From positions 1,302,001 to 1,366,000 of the forward strand of contig NC_013853.1 in assembly GCF_000027165.1 (NCBI RefSeq): 64,000 nucleotides of DNA, written 5' to 3'. Below are positions 13,698-22,989 of the stretch, piece after piece. Both the position numbers and the translations under genes were made by a program. Positions within the stretch are counted from its first letter, which is position 1. Each line of letters begins with the position of its first letter. The notes below the pieces were generated by a model that did not search any database, had not been told where the DNA came from, and saw only the letters and a program-made list of their open reading frames with translations. The stretch is from Streptococcus mitis B6 (GTDB taxonomy: Bacteria; Bacillota; Bacilli; Lactobacillales; Streptococcaceae).

Positions 13698-13783
13698 GGA
13701 AATTGATATATTTTCTTTGACTTCTTTTAGTGAGCAGGATTAAAGGGAAAGCAACTAGAAATCTTTCATCTCCTGCTTGCTTA

Positions 13784-15070
13784 TTAAGCACGAACTGTGA
13801 CACTGGTTCCATCTTCCTTATAAAGATTGATAAGACCTTCTTTGAGAGCTCGAACCATATCTCCAGCTTGAACAGGTTGGGGGACTTTGATTGTCAAGAG
13901 TTCCATTGGATTTGGAGCGCGGTCAATTTTATTGCCTTTTGCATCATGCAAATCTTCAATATAAGTTTCAAAATGACGGAAACCTGGGCCATAAAACTCA
14001 ACTTGGTCGCCTTCGTTAATAACGTTCCGTTGACGAATAGTTGCTGTTTGTGTCGTATCATCATAAGAAACCACTTCAGCGACAAACTTATACTCAGGAA
14101 TTTTACGACGAGCACCAAACAACTGCTCATTTTCAGATGGTGTACCGTAGTAAAATCCTGTAGCTAATTCACGTTGGGCAACCTTCCACATCTCGTCTAC
14201 CAAGTCTTGTTTGATCGCTTCAAACTTTTCAGGACTTTCAAGATATGCATCCACAGCCGCCTTGTAGCAGTTGGTTACTGTTGAAACATAGTGAATAGAC
14301 TTCATGCGTCCTTCGATTTTTAGACTGTCCACACCATTTTCAATCATATCTGGAATATGGTCAATCATAGACATATCAACGGCTGACATTGAAAATTCTT
14401 CATGAATTTCACCCTTCAAGCTCTTGCGTTCTTGGCCAAAGGGCATATCGTAGAGGTCGTACTTCCAACGGCAAGACTGAGAACATCCACCACGGTTGGC
14501 ATCACGCATACTCATGTGATTTGAAAGCGTACAGCGACCTGAGTAGGAAATACACATAGCTCCATGGACAAAGGCTTCAATCTCAACATCTGTACGTTTA
14601 CGGATTTCTGCCAATTCTTCCATTGAAACCTCACGCGCTAAAACGACACGAGTTAAGCCCAGTTCCTTCCAAAACTCGAGAGTTTCATAGTTAGTGGCAC
14701 TTGCTTGGGTAGAGAGGTGGATTTCAAGACCTGGTGCTTCAGTCGCTGCAATCATAATCAAGGCTGGGTCAGACACGATAACCGCGGCAATCCCGATATC
14801 ACGTAGCTTACGGAACCACTCACCAGCACCAGCTTCATTTCCTTCGTGCATAACCATGTTGGCAGCCACATAAACCTTAGCACCATACTTAGCCGCAAAC
14901 TGGACACCTTCTTCCATCTGTTCAAAGGTAAAATTCCCTGCACGGCTACGAAGACCATAGGCCTGACCACCGATAAAGACAGCATCTGCCCCATACTGAA
15001 CAGCTACTTTTAGCTTCTCTAAAGTCCCTGCAGGTGATAAAACCTCAGGACGTTTTAATGTTTTTGTCAT
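13784..15070 (-). CDS. U32-family protein, tRNA 5-hydroxyuridine synthesis (TrhP-like)
   Basis: The start chosen is the ATG at 15070, since AGGAGA lies 5-10 bp before it; an upstream in-frame start at 15088 lacks a ribosome site. The 428-aa protein has the U32 signature: a TIM-barrel-like N-terminus (PEVLSPAGTLEKLK), EAFVHGAMCISYSGRC and NRGGCSQSCRW. These cysteines are the usual iron-sulfur ligands of the family. In Bacillus and E. coli, TrhP proteins act with prephenate to make 5-hydroxyuridine at the tRNA wobble position (known for the family); that role is inferred here. Older databases call the family 'collagenase-like peptidase'. Confidence 0.88.
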   Translation of the reverse strand: MTKTLKRPEVLSPAGTLEKLKVAVQYGADAVFIGGQAYGLRSRAGNFTFEQMEEGVQFAAKYGAKVYVAANMVMHEGNEAGAGEWFRKLRDIGIAAVIVSDPALIMIAATEAPGLEIHLSTQASATNYETLEFWKELGLTRVVLAREVSMEELAEIRKRTDVEIEAFVHGAMCISYSGRCTLSNHMSMRDANRGGCSQSCRWKYDLYDMPFGQERKSLKGEIHEEFSMSAVDMSMIDHIPDMIENGVDSLKIEGRMKSIHYVSTVTNCYKAAVDAYLESPEKFEAIKQDLVDEMWKVAQRELATGFYYGTPSENEQLFGARRKIPEYKFVAEVVSYDDTTQTATIRQRNVINEGDQVEFYGPGFRHFETYIEDLHDAKGNKIDRAPNPMELLTIKVPQPVQAGDMVRALKEGLINLYKEDGTSVTVRA

Positions 15071-15210
15071 GTTTTCTCCTATTTGCAATATAAAAGTTTG
15101 ACGTTTTTCCTTCTCATTTTATAGTAAATAAGCCATAAAATCAAGCCTAGACAGATTGTTTTGACAATTCTAATCTTTTAGATTATTAAATCAAAAAGAT
15201 TGTCAAAGAG

Positions 15211-15232
15211 AAAAAGCCCACAGATGTGAGCC
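15211..15232 (-). terminator. Terminator of the LPXTG surface-protein gene
   Basis: GCCCACA (15216-15222) pairs with TGTGAGC (15225-15231) with one wobble, and on the minus strand is followed by TTTTT. It lies 25 bp after the stop of the surface-protein gene. Confidence 0.8.
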
Positions 15233-15256
15233 CTTTCCTAATATAAGTTAGAAAAA

Positions 15257-17599
15257 CTATTTCTCCACTTCTTTTTTCTTGTGTGCCAGAAATCCAAATC
15301 CACTCAAAACTCCTAGAAGTCCTAAGACTACAAGATTAGCATGATTTTCCGTACCTGTATTAGGCAATTCCTCTCTCTTACTTGCTACAGAAGTCGGAGT
15401 TTGTGAAGTTTCTTTTGTCGATTGTTCAGTTGGTGTCTTTAATTTTGGTACTTCTACCTTTGGTGCCTCAACCTTTGGTGCCTCAACCTTTGGTGCCTCA
15501 ACCTTTGGTGCCTCAACCTTTGGTTTCGTACCTACTGTGATAACTTCTTCTACTGCCTCTTCAGTAATCGTGGTTGGTTCGTTCGGTGTTACTGCACCTG
15601 TATTAGGATTCAAGGTATAAGTTGTCGTAGTAGTTATTTTACCAGCTTTACCAGGTCTTGTTACTTCACGATAATCTTTATCTTTTGTACTATCTTCTAC
15701 GTAACGTGTTGTATATGGAATGGTTGTTTCTACAACTGTTGGTTTCGTACCTACTTTAACCACTTTTGGTACCATAGGAGTTTCTTTTTCAGTCGGCTTA
15801 CCGTCAGTTACAGTACCATCAAGTTCATTCACAATTTTAGGTGTTGTAGTTACAATTTTACCTTCGCTACCGTTCGATTCAACAATTTCCGTACCATAGT
15901 CGATTGTTTTGTCTTCTACATAAGTTGTTGTAATTGGAATTTTTGTTTCTGTTTCTACAGGTGGTAAGTTGTTCTCATACTTCTGTTTATACACATAGGT
16001 AATGACAGTTTCACCTTTTATAATCTCAGTAATATCCTGTTTATCTTGTTCTTTAAAGGTGTAACGCTTGTTTTCAAAGTCCAAATCGGTCGGATGAGTT
16101 AATGTAATTTGCTCCCCTACTGCTTTTACCTCACTTGTAACAGACGGTCGAATCTCAGCACCTTGTTCATCAACAAACTTTTGAGTAACCTTACCTTTAT
16201 GTTGAACCTCTGTATAAGTCACCAAATGATAGTCACGAGATACACTGTTCAAAGCCTTATCTGGATCTATTATCTCAACCTTAGGAATCTTATTGGTGAA
16301 GGTATTTTGACTTAAATAAGCAGATATTTGTCCTCTTGGCATACGCGCATTTAGATAATTACTTGATGAAATCGTATTTTCACCTATAAGAGAATTTTCT
16401 CTCCTTAACTCGTATAGTACCTGTCCTGTTGAGCCAATAGGTGACCTTAATTCGAACTCTTTAATTTTTTTCTCAGGTACATCTGATGGTTTAATTACAG
16501 ATTTACCACCGAAAGCCTGTTCATTTAATATTGTAGAGAGTAATTTATCTAACGGAATTTCTTGGCCTTTAGCATCTTTATAAGTAAATGTCTTAGTGTA
16601 CTTAACTAAGTCCGATTGACCTGCAACCCGTCTAGATAAGTTCTTAACGAAAATTTCTTGTAAAATTGCTTGACCACGAATAATTGCATAGATTTTCGTT
16701 TCCTCAGGTAAAGTGTAATTCAAACGGAGACTTGTATCAATACTTGCAACACCATATTTAGATGTTAATACACTGGTTGGATCTAGATTCACTGTGTAAG
16801 TAAAAGTTTCACCATTTTTCGCTTCTACAATATATCCGTTATAGCCAGCTCTACTATCTCTAGCTCTAAGTTCCTCCAAACCCGGAAGATTAGCTGCTCC
16901 AGTTTTAACAGTAACATGTGGGTCAGTCGTAGTTACATCATGACCTAAAGCATCTGCAACGCCCTTTCTAGTTCTTACATCTACTGAGCCCGTATTTAAA
17001 TAATGAACTTCACCCTCAGAAGAAGTAAAATTACTGAGTGTCATTTCTTTATTAACATCATCGGACGCTAATCTTGAATTCACTTGACTTGCAATCTTAT
17101 CTTTTACGTTGACATAATTTGCAATAAGGTGATTATTTTTAATCTCTTCAATCTTAGCTCGATCAGCATCAGCTTGAGCTTGTTCCGCTTTTGCTGATTC
17201 TAAAGACTGAATTTCAGCGTCAACTTTTTCTTCAGCAGTTTTTCGTAACGGATTTACTTCAGAAAGAGTATTAGCTGTACCAACATTTTCAACTGGTGTT
17301 TCATTTACAGTGATACCTAGCGCTTTCACTTCTTCTACTTTTGCTTTCAACTCTGCTTCTTTTACAGCATAGGATGTACTAGTTTCAAACTCGTTTTGTG
17401 AACTTTCACCTGCCGGTTGACTTGGTTGGACGCTTGTTGTTGGATTAGTAGATTGTTCGTTAGCGCTTACAACACTATTTAAAAATAAACTCCCTAAAGC
17501 CATAGTTAGGACAATACCACTTAACAAACCTAACTTAGTTTTACGGAGATAGCCATGACCTTTTTCTTGTTTTACTGCTTTATGCAATAGAAACACCAA
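15257..17599 (-). CDS. LPXTG-anchored surface protein with MucBP-like and two G5 domains
   Basis: The 780-aa frame has a hydrophobic signal region (about residues 22-46, KLGLLSGIVLTMALGSLF), an N-terminal coiled-coil stretch, and a unique domain of about 300 residues. A MucBP-like segment (GKVTQKFVDEQGAEI to VITYVYKQ) follows, then two G5-type domains (KIPITTTYVED and TIPYTTRYVED). A PKVEA linker repeat precedes the sortase signal LPNTG (745-749), membrane helix and KKKEVEK tail. It is probably an adhesin anchored to peptidoglycan by sortase A. No ATG begins the frame: only TTG (17599, 17587) and GTG (17596) are available. An ATG at 17606 is one base out of frame, so the start is uncertain and the gene may carry an early frameshift. 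Confidence 0.85.
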   Translation of the reverse strand: MVFLLHKAVKQEKGHGYLRKTKLGLLSGIVLTMALGSLFLNSVVSANEQSTNPTTSVQPSQPAGESSQNEFETSTSYAVKEAELKAKVEEVKALGITVNETPVENVGTANTLSEVNPLRKTAEEKVDAEIQSLESAKAEQAQADADRAKIEEIKNNHLIANYVNVKDKIASQVNSRLASDDVNKEMTLSNFTSSEGEVHYLNTGSVDVRTRKGVADALGHDVTTTDPHVTVKTGAANLPGLEELRARDSRAGYNGYIVEAKNGETFTYTVNLDPTSVLTSKYGVASIDTSLRLNYTLPEETKIYAIIRGQAILQEIFVKNLSRRVAGQSDLVKYTKTFTYKDAKGQEIPLDKLLSTILNEQAFGGKSVIKPSDVPEKKIKEFELRSPIGSTGQVLYELRRENSLIGENTISSSNYLNARMPRGQISAYLSQNTFTNKIPKVEIIDPDKALNSVSRDYHLVTYTEVQHKGKVTQKFVDEQGAEIRPSVTSEVKAVGEQITLTHPTDLDFENKRYTFKEQDKQDITEIIKGETVITYVYKQKYENNLPPVETETKIPITTTYVEDKTIDYGTEIVESNGSEGKIVTTTPKIVNELDGTVTDGKPTEKETPMVPKVVKVGTKPTVVETTIPYTTRYVEDSTKDKDYREVTRPGKAGKITTTTTYTLNPNTGAVTPNEPTTITEEAVEEVITVGTKPKVEAPKVEAPKVEAPKVEAPKVEVPKLKTPTEQSTKETSQTPTSVASKREELPNTGTENHANLVVLGLLGVLSGFGFLAHKKKEVEK
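15467..15530 (-). repeat. 15-bp tandem repeat encoding PKVEA
   Basis: Four consecutive copies of a 15-bp unit (plus-strand TGCCTCAACCTTTGG) encode PKVEA on the minus strand, followed by degenerate PKVEVPK. It forms the proline-rich wall-spanning linker before the LPNTG motif. Such in-frame repeats commonly vary in number between isolates. Confidence 0.9.
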
Positions 17600-18118
17600 C
17601 TTTCATTTATTTGTATTGTTAATATTATTACATAATTAACTAAAAAAGTAAAGGTATCAACTCAAGAATTAAATACAATAAATTTATAAAAACTTCCTAA
17701 CTACTGTACTAGAATTTTCTAAAATTCAAAAAACAATATCAGAACGGATTGATACTGATACGAAACAAAAAAACAAAATGACTGTTTATACATCTATGGT
17801 AGGATTCAAGACAGATTATTTATTTCTTAATCGATATATAAAAGGAATCCTGATTAAACTGTCTTTAAAACTTAAGAAATCAAGGATATGATAAAAGGAA
17901 TGGATATCAGTATATCTATTTTTACCATCTCAAAAGTAGATCCAGAGAATATAACTGTTCTCTTATGATGAGACTTTGGAGGCAACCATTCTGTCTTGTT
18001 TTATGAAAGAATAGCTTAACCTTTTACTTAAAATATTCAGATAAAAAAAGAGAGAACGATTTTGTTCTCTCGAAATCCTTATTTTTCATTTACTATAAGA
18101 GTAAAGTATTTATAGCTT
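17600..18118. other. Gene-free stretch left of the ICE
   Basis: About 520 bp without a supportable gene. It holds the promoter region of the minus-strand surface protein (a TAATAAT -10-like box at about 17620) and, near 18043-18071, the original guaA terminator. The middle (17700-18000) is AT-rich, with only short broken frames and no recognisable remnant. Confidence 0.6.
18043..18071 (-). terminator. Original guaA terminator, now separated from guaA by the ICE
   Basis: GAGAGAAC (18050-18057) and GTTCTCTC (18064-18071) form a perfect 8-bp stem with a 6-nt loop. On the minus strand it is followed by seven T. It lies 47 bp beyond attL. Without the element it would sit directly downstream of guaA, whose last codons overlap the att core, so it is inferred to be guaA's native terminator. 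Confidence 0.8.
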
Positions 18119-18129
18119 TACTCCCACTC
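18119..18129. repeat. attL core of the ICE
   Basis: TACTCCCACTC, identical to the guaA 3' end at 42575-42585. The bases just left of it give TTACTCCC, that is GAGTGGGAGTAA on the guaA strand. The pre-insertion guaA would thus have ended Glu-Trp-Glu-TAA. Confidence 0.88.
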
Positions 18130-18220
18130 TGTTTTCAACGTAAAGTGTATAAAACAGAATGCGATACTATCAAGGGAGTTAAAACAATATACAGAACAGT
18201 AAAACACTATAAATAAAAAT

Positions 18221-18240
18221 AAAAGTGCAATAAAAGTGCA
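18221..18240 (+). repeat. Integrase arm-type repeat, left end
   Basis: Two AAAAGTGCA units with 11-bp period (18221-18229 and 18232-18240), followed by an inverted-looking TTTTGCAC (18243-18250). The same 20 bp occur in the same orientation at 42494-42513 near the right end. Paired repeats just inside both ends fit integrase arm-binding sites (inference from tyrosine recombinase elements). Confidence 0.6.
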
Positions 18241-18311
18241 ATTTTTGCACCTAATCATACTCTGTTTATATATGAAAACTAGATTCTGAATCCAATATTT
18301 GGTTAACGAGA

Positions 18312-18335
18312 GGCGTTCGAATTTGAACGTCTTTT
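18312..18335 (+). terminator. Hairpin with T tail at the ICE left end
   Basis: GGCGTTC (18312-18318) pairs with GAACGTC (18325-18331), loop GAATTT, followed by TTTT. It lies between the left end and the nuclease gene and could stop readthrough from the chromosome. The rest of 18130-18478 contains the arm repeats and an AT-rich promoter region (TATAAT at about 18440) but no gene. Confidence 0.5.
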
Positions 18336-18478
18336 ATATATTACTTTCAAATAAATATGAGGTAGAATACTATCTATTTTCTTTTTAACCCAATTGTTAT
18401 AATGAGAACTTTTACTAACATAATTTATGATAAACTTACTATATAATCATATTAATTAAATAGTTAGGAGATCTGCTT

Positions 18479-20665
18479 ATGTTTATATCTACTCTTCAAA
18501 TTCGAAATTTTAGAAATTATGAATCCGAAATCTTTCGATTCGATAATGAGACAAATACTATTATAGGTGAGAATGATTCAGGGAAAACCAATGCTCTTAC
18601 TGCATTGAGAATCTTATTAGATGATAGTTATTACTATAGTAGTAAAACACTGAAAGAATCAGATTTTTTTCATGGAATTCAAAATGGGTGGCAAGGGCAT
18701 TGGATTATTATCTCTGCGACATTTGAAGGAATCAGCGAAGAAGAATTTGACAATGAGATTTGTGCTTCCATTTCTTTAAATTCTGAAAGTCAAACAATCT
18801 TAGAAGAATTGATTTCAAATGCAGATAAAGGTGTAGGTAGTATTTCTCTATTTATTAGACCTAACAAAGCTATTAGAAAGCAATTATTTGATATTTCCAC
18901 TGAATTAGACTCTCATCAATTTAACGAATTTAGAAATTCTATTCGTCTATCCGACTATGAATTTTACTACACATCTAAATCAAATCTAAATTTCTGTATC
19001 AATGAAAATTATGATAAATTGGTAGGAAGACTCAATGACAATATAGCTAGTAATCCTGAAGAAGACGATGAAGCTCTTTTGGGCTCAAGAATTGACATGT
19101 CAGATATTTTCAAGCATATTTCGGTTGTTTATGTTGACGCTCTTCGAGATGTTCTTAGAGAAATGAAAAACAATCGAAACCCTGTCAAAAGAATCATGGA
19201 AACAATTGAATCAAAAATATCATCAGATAATGTTGAGTCATTAAAAACAATTATACAGCAATTAAATGAGACTATTACCAGTGTTCCTGAAATTAGGAAA
19301 ATTGGCGAAAATATTAATCGGCAACTAAATAGCATAATTGGTTCAGTGTATTCTCCTAATCTTCTTTCCTCAACTATGTCAGATGATATGGGTTCTTTAG
19401 CAAAATTTCTTTCAATGAAGCCAGAACAAAATATCGACTTAGACTTACTAGGGTTAGGACATCTAAATATGATTTATTTAGCTTTGAAAATAGTCGAATT
19501 TGAAGCGTGTCGTTCAAGAGAACTACTTAATATTATGTTGATTGAAGAACCAGAAGCTCATATTCATCATCATATTCAAAAAACTCTGTTCGAAGGATTA
19601 AATCTTCAAAAAAACTATACTCAGATTCTCATGACCACACATTCTGTACATTTAGCTGAAGTGTCTGAAATATCTCGGATGAATGTATTAAAATCGTTTA
19701 ATGGCAAATCTATCGTTATGAATCCAGCAAATAATCTGAACTCATTTGCTAAAGAAAAGTTAAAAAAGAACAATCTAAATCTAATAAACGCAGTAGAGAG
19801 ATATTTAGATGTTAAAAGAAATGGATTGCTTTTTTCTAAAGGTGTTATCTTAGTTGAAGGAGATGCTGAAGAAATACTTATTCCTCAAATAGTAAAAAAA
19901 TTATTTGGTATAAACTTAGACGAACTTGGAATAGGTTTGATTAATGTTGGTAGTACTTCGTTTGAATATATCGCTAGCTTGTTTGACGATGATAGAATAC
20001 AGAGAAAGTGTGCTATTGTAACTGATTTAGATGAACAGGCAATCCCATCAGAACATCGATTGTATAAAAGCACTGCACAAGAGAAAGGTCAAGCAAGAAA
20101 AGAAAAATTATCCTCCCTTTTTAATGAAAACAATTGGGTTAATTGTTTTTATGCTAATACAACATTTGAAATTGAGTTTTTAGATGTGAATAAAGAAAAT
20201 ATTCTAACTTATGTCAGTCCAATTATAGATGACGCATTCAAAGATAAAAAAACAATAACTGCTTATAAAGAAGAAATACAAAGTGAACAATATTTAGAAA
20301 GAAATTTAGCGATGTTAAAACTAGCCAATCATGTTGGTAAGGGGTGGTTTGCAATTGAGTTAGGTGAAAAAATTGACTTTTTAATCAAAATTCCTAAGTA
20401 TATTCTTAATGCTATTGCTTTTGCATGTCAGGAAATAGTAGATCTCTCAATTTATAAAAAAATTCTACTCCATACAATCGACTTGTACGAGGAAACTACA
20501 GAATTGTCAGCTTTATCAGCTAGTTTAAAAACAAGTGATACAGCTGATTTGAATATAGCAATAATTTCTTTATTAGAGTACTTTGGTAAAGATGAGGATG
20601 TTGTGTATCTAATCAATCAGATAGAAAATTACACAAAAATACTTTATGCTGAGGTTTCAAAATGA
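18479..20665 (+). CDS. OLD-family ATP-dependent nuclease with TOPRIM domain (GajA-like)
   Basis: The 728-aa protein has an ABC-type ATPase domain: Walker A GENDSGKT at residues 30-37, signature-like LGLGHLN at 324-330, Walker B IMLIEEPEAH at 352-361 and the TTHS switch at 386-389. A TOPRIM nuclease domain follows: VILVEGDAEE with E460, TDLDE with D516/D518, and a KGWFA segment near 621-625. This is the class-2 OLD arrangement, the nuclease being followed by a UvrD-like helicase (ATGA overlap). The pair matches Gabija anti-phage systems, in which GajA nicks DNA and GajB is the helicase partner. At 728 aa it is longer than the Gabija GajA I know (about 580 aa), with an extra C-terminal helical region, so it may be a variant. 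The start has a good AGGAG site. Confidence 0.85.
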   Translation: MFISTLQIRNFRNYESEIFRFDNETNTIIGENDSGKTNALTALRILLDDSYYYSSKTLKESDFFHGIQNGWQGHWIIISATFEGISEEEFDNEICASISLNSESQTILEELISNADKGVGSISLFIRPNKAIRKQLFDISTELDSHQFNEFRNSIRLSDYEFYYTSKSNLNFCINENYDKLVGRLNDNIASNPEEDDEALLGSRIDMSDIFKHISVVYVDALRDVLREMKNNRNPVKRIMETIESKISSDNVESLKTIIQQLNETITSVPEIRKIGENINRQLNSIIGSVYSPNLLSSTMSDDMGSLAKFLSMKPEQNIDLDLLGLGHLNMIYLALKIVEFEACRSRELLNIMLIEEPEAHIHHHIQKTLFEGLNLQKNYTQILMTTHSVHLAEVSEISRMNVLKSFNGKSIVMNPANNLNSFAKEKLKKNNLNLINAVERYLDVKRNGLLFSKGVILVEGDAEEILIPQIVKKLFGINLDELGIGLINVGSTSFEYIASLFDDDRIQRKCAIVTDLDEQAIPSEHRLYKSTAQEKGQARKEKLSSLFNENNWVNCFYANTTFEIEFLDVNKENILTYVSPIIDDAFKDKKTITAYKEEIQSEQYLERNLAMLKLANHVGKGWFAIELGEKIDFLIKIPKYILNAIAFACQEIVDLSIYKKILLHTIDLYEETTELSALSASLKTSDTADLNIAIISLLEYFGKDEDVVYLINQIENYTKILYAEVSK

Positions 20666-22455
20666 CAAATATCTTCGAAAAAATTGTAAATGATTTAAAT
20701 TTAGAACAAAAAGATGTTGTGGAAAGTGAAGATAACCTTTATGTAAATGCATGTCCTGGGAGTGGGAAAACAAGGGTACTTACAAGGAAAATTGCTTACC
20801 AAGCAATTAAACACGATGGATCACTAAAAAGAATAATTGCTATCACATACACTAATAGAGCTGCTGAAGAAATTAAGGAACGCCTAAGTTTACTTAGTAT
20901 AGATGATGATATTAATATTTGGGTGGGGACAATACATCAGTTTTGTCTTGAATTTATTATTTATCCTTTTAAAATGAATCTCTCAAGAGTATCAAAAGGA
21001 TTTACAATTATTGATGATTATACTCAAAGAGCTTACGTCAGCCAAATTAATAATATGCTGAATTTAAATCTCAAAACGTATGAACTGAACAAAATTGATT
21101 TGTCACTTTCTCATGATTTTAAAATTAATGAAGTTCAGTATACTCAAGTTTCTGAAATGTATCACACTATGTTGGAAAAAAATAAAGAAATTGATTTTGA
21201 TATGATTTTACTAGTAGCGTATAAAATTTTAACTGTAAACAGTAACGTTGCACGTAATATTGCTAGTAATATAAGGGCGATTTATGTGGATGAATTTCAA
21301 GATACTAGAGAATTACAATACAATGTAATAGCTAAATTACTTCAAAACAACCCTCAAATTCAGTCAATGTTTGTTGGAGATATTGACCAAGCAATTTATG
21401 GATCATTAGATGGTATAGCTAAATCAGTTGAAGAACTAGAAATGCTAACTAGTCACACTTTTCAATCAAAGACGCTACATGGCTGTTACAGGTCTAATCA
21501 GAGATTAGTAGACTTCTACTCTAATTTTCAGAGTTGTCCTTACGAGATTGAAAGCAGAGGGAATAATAAAAACGACCGTGGTTTTATAAGTTATGATTGC
21601 AAAGTTACTAAGGAGGATTTACCCAACATAATAAAAAATATAATAAAGGAAAAGATTGAAAGCGGCATTCATGAAAAAGATATTTGTGTACTTGCTCCTC
21701 AACACTATCCTCTGTTTTCACTGGGTGAGTATTTAAAGAAAGAATTACCGTATTGCAATTTTGATGCTATAAATATATCACCAATTAAGGTAAATAATCA
21801 TAGTTTATTTTTCAAGTTAGCAATTTTGTACTTTACTGAATCAGGTGAAAAGGTTCGAAGAAGAAAGCTAATTGCAAACGATATTTTAATTATATTAAAA
21901 AATGAATTTGGAATAGAAGTTAAAGATTATTTTATTGACTTAGATTTATTACAGCTAATAAACAGTGTGAAAAGAATGTATAGTGGAGACGACAACGGTG
22001 TTGATTTATACAAATTTGTTACCAAACATATATTTGTTAATCTTAATATTGACGAGAAAAATTACCCGTCTATTTTTAAGCACTATCTATTTTTTATTAA
22101 CGAAGTAGAAGATCGGATAAAAAATAATTCATTATCTAGTAGTGTATCTAGTTTTAAGAAGATGTTTAAATCTCGAGATGGTATCACACTTACTACAGCA
22201 CATAAAGTTAAAGGAAATGAGTATGATACTGTTATCGCTATTAATCTTCTAAACGGGAAAATTCCTCATTGGAATGAAATTTTTAATGTTTCTGATAAAG
22301 GAATTAGTTCAGCGAGAAAACTACTATACGTAATTTGTTCAAGAGCAAAAAATAATTTATTTCTTTTCTCAGAGGTGGGTTATTTTACGAGTAAAGGAGA
22401 CTTGCTTTATCCCACTCAATTATTAGATAAAATAGAATTTGATTATAATATTTAA
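20662..22455 (+). CDS. UvrD/PcrA-like SF1 helicase (GajB-like)
   Basis: The 597-aa superfamily 1A helicase has motif I ACPGSGKT (30-37), motif II YVDEFQDT (208-215), motif III VGDIDQAIY (238-246) and motif IV around R277. Late motifs are TTAHKVKGNEYD and LLYVICSRAKNNL. It overlaps the OLD nuclease gene by four bases (ATGA), which indicates coupled expression as one system. In Gabija, GajB is the UvrD-like partner that GajA recruits; that function is inferred. Very AT-rich coding and codon use distinguish this pair from the transfer genes, suggesting separate acquisition as cargo. A terminator follows at 22496. Confidence 0.85.
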   Translation: MTNIFEKIVNDLNLEQKDVVESEDNLYVNACPGSGKTRVLTRKIAYQAIKHDGSLKRIIAITYTNRAAEEIKERLSLLSIDDDINIWVGTIHQFCLEFIIYPFKMNLSRVSKGFTIIDDYTQRAYVSQINNMLNLNLKTYELNKIDLSLSHDFKINEVQYTQVSEMYHTMLEKNKEIDFDMILLVAYKILTVNSNVARNIASNIRAIYVDEFQDTRELQYNVIAKLLQNNPQIQSMFVGDIDQAIYGSLDGIAKSVEELEMLTSHTFQSKTLHGCYRSNQRLVDFYSNFQSCPYEIESRGNNKNDRGFISYDCKVTKEDLPNIIKNIIKEKIESGIHEKDICVLAPQHYPLFSLGEYLKKELPYCNFDAINISPIKVNNHSLFFKLAILYFTESGEKVRRRKLIANDILIILKNEFGIEVKDYFIDLDLLQLINSVKRMYSGDDNGVDLYKFVTKHIFVNLNIDEKNYPSIFKHYLFFINEVEDRIKNNSLSSSVSSFKKMFKSRDGITLTTAHKVKGNEYDTVIAINLLNGKIPHWNEIFNVSDKGISSARKLLYVICSRAKNNLFLFSEVGYFTSKGDLLYPTQLLDKIEFDYNI

Positions 22456-22495
22456 AATACCTAGGTAGTCGTTGTTTTAAATATAGTAGGAATCG

Positions 22496-22525
22496 GACGC
22501 TCAGTACGGAGCGTCTATTTTTTTA
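22496..22525 (+). terminator. Terminator after the nuclease-helicase pair
   Basis: GACGCTC (22496-22502) and GAGCGTC (22509-22515) form a perfect 7-bp stem with a 6-nt loop, followed by TATTTTTTT. It isolates the defence pair from the transfer operon. Confidence 0.9.
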
Positions 22526-22550
22526 CCCAATTTTGAAAGGAAGTGAACTT

Positions 22551-22631
22551 ATGAAAATAAAAAATCAAGAATCAAAAGGTCGCTCTCCCCCCTTTAAAAC
22601 CATCACACAAATAAGATTCATTCAAACATAA
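22551..22631 (+). CDS. Short leader-type reading frame before orf23
   Basis: An ATG at 22551 with an AAGGAAGTG ribosome site opens a 26-codon frame (MKIKNQESKGR...) ending TAA at 22629-22631, 23 bp before orf23. It sits where small upstream frames occur in Tn916-type elements. Whether the peptide matters is unknown; it may only couple translation. Confidence 0.35.
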   Translation: MKIKNQESKGRSPPFKTITQIRFIQT

Positions 22632-22654
22632 AAACAGAAAGGATAGGTAAAAAT

Positions 22655-22969
22655 ATGGAACTTAAATATGTCATTCCCAATATGGAAAAAACATTTGGAC
22701 AATTAGAATATGCTGGTGAAGGGAACATTGAACAACGTCGAATAAATGGCAGACCAACCATTCTCTCTCGTAGTTACAATTTATACTCAACGATTCAACG
22801 AGCAGATGATATTGTTGTCATTCTTCCCTCCGAAGCTGGCGAGAAACATTTTGAATCCGACGAAAAAGTCAAACTCATCAACCCACATATTACCGCAGAA
22901 GGTTATAAAATTGGCAATCGAGGATTTACCAATTACATTATGCACGCAGACGATATGGTGAAAGCATAA
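22655..22969 (+). CDS. orf23: Tn916 Orf23-like protein (DUF961/YdcP family)
   Basis: The 104-aa protein resembles Tn916 Orf23 and ICEBs1 YdcP (DUF961), conserved at the start of Tn916-type transfer modules. It has no membrane segment. Its homologue Orf22 follows 20 bp downstream and shares the TFGxL block near the N-terminus and DDMV/DDLV near the C-terminus, suggesting duplication. The exact role is not established; in related elements these small proteins support replication or transfer of the excised circle. Confidence 0.85.
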   Translation: MELKYVIPNMEKTFGQLEYAGEGNIEQRRINGRPTILSRSYNLYSTIQRADDIVVILPSEAGEKHFESDEKVKLINPHITAEGYKIGNRGFTNYIMHADDMVKA

Positions 22970-22989
22970 GAAAGGAAAGGTGAAAAAAT

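Noticed and set aside
13784..15070. Collagenase / secreted protease
   Set aside because: No signal peptide; the Cys pattern is that of U32 tRNA-hydroxylation proteins.
17700..18000. Possible degraded transposase left of the ICE
   Set aside because: Only short broken frames with no recognisable motif.
18479..20665. PARIS or retron-type OLD defence gene
   Set aside because: No AriB-like, reverse transcriptase or msr/msd partner is present; the partner is a UvrD-like helicase.
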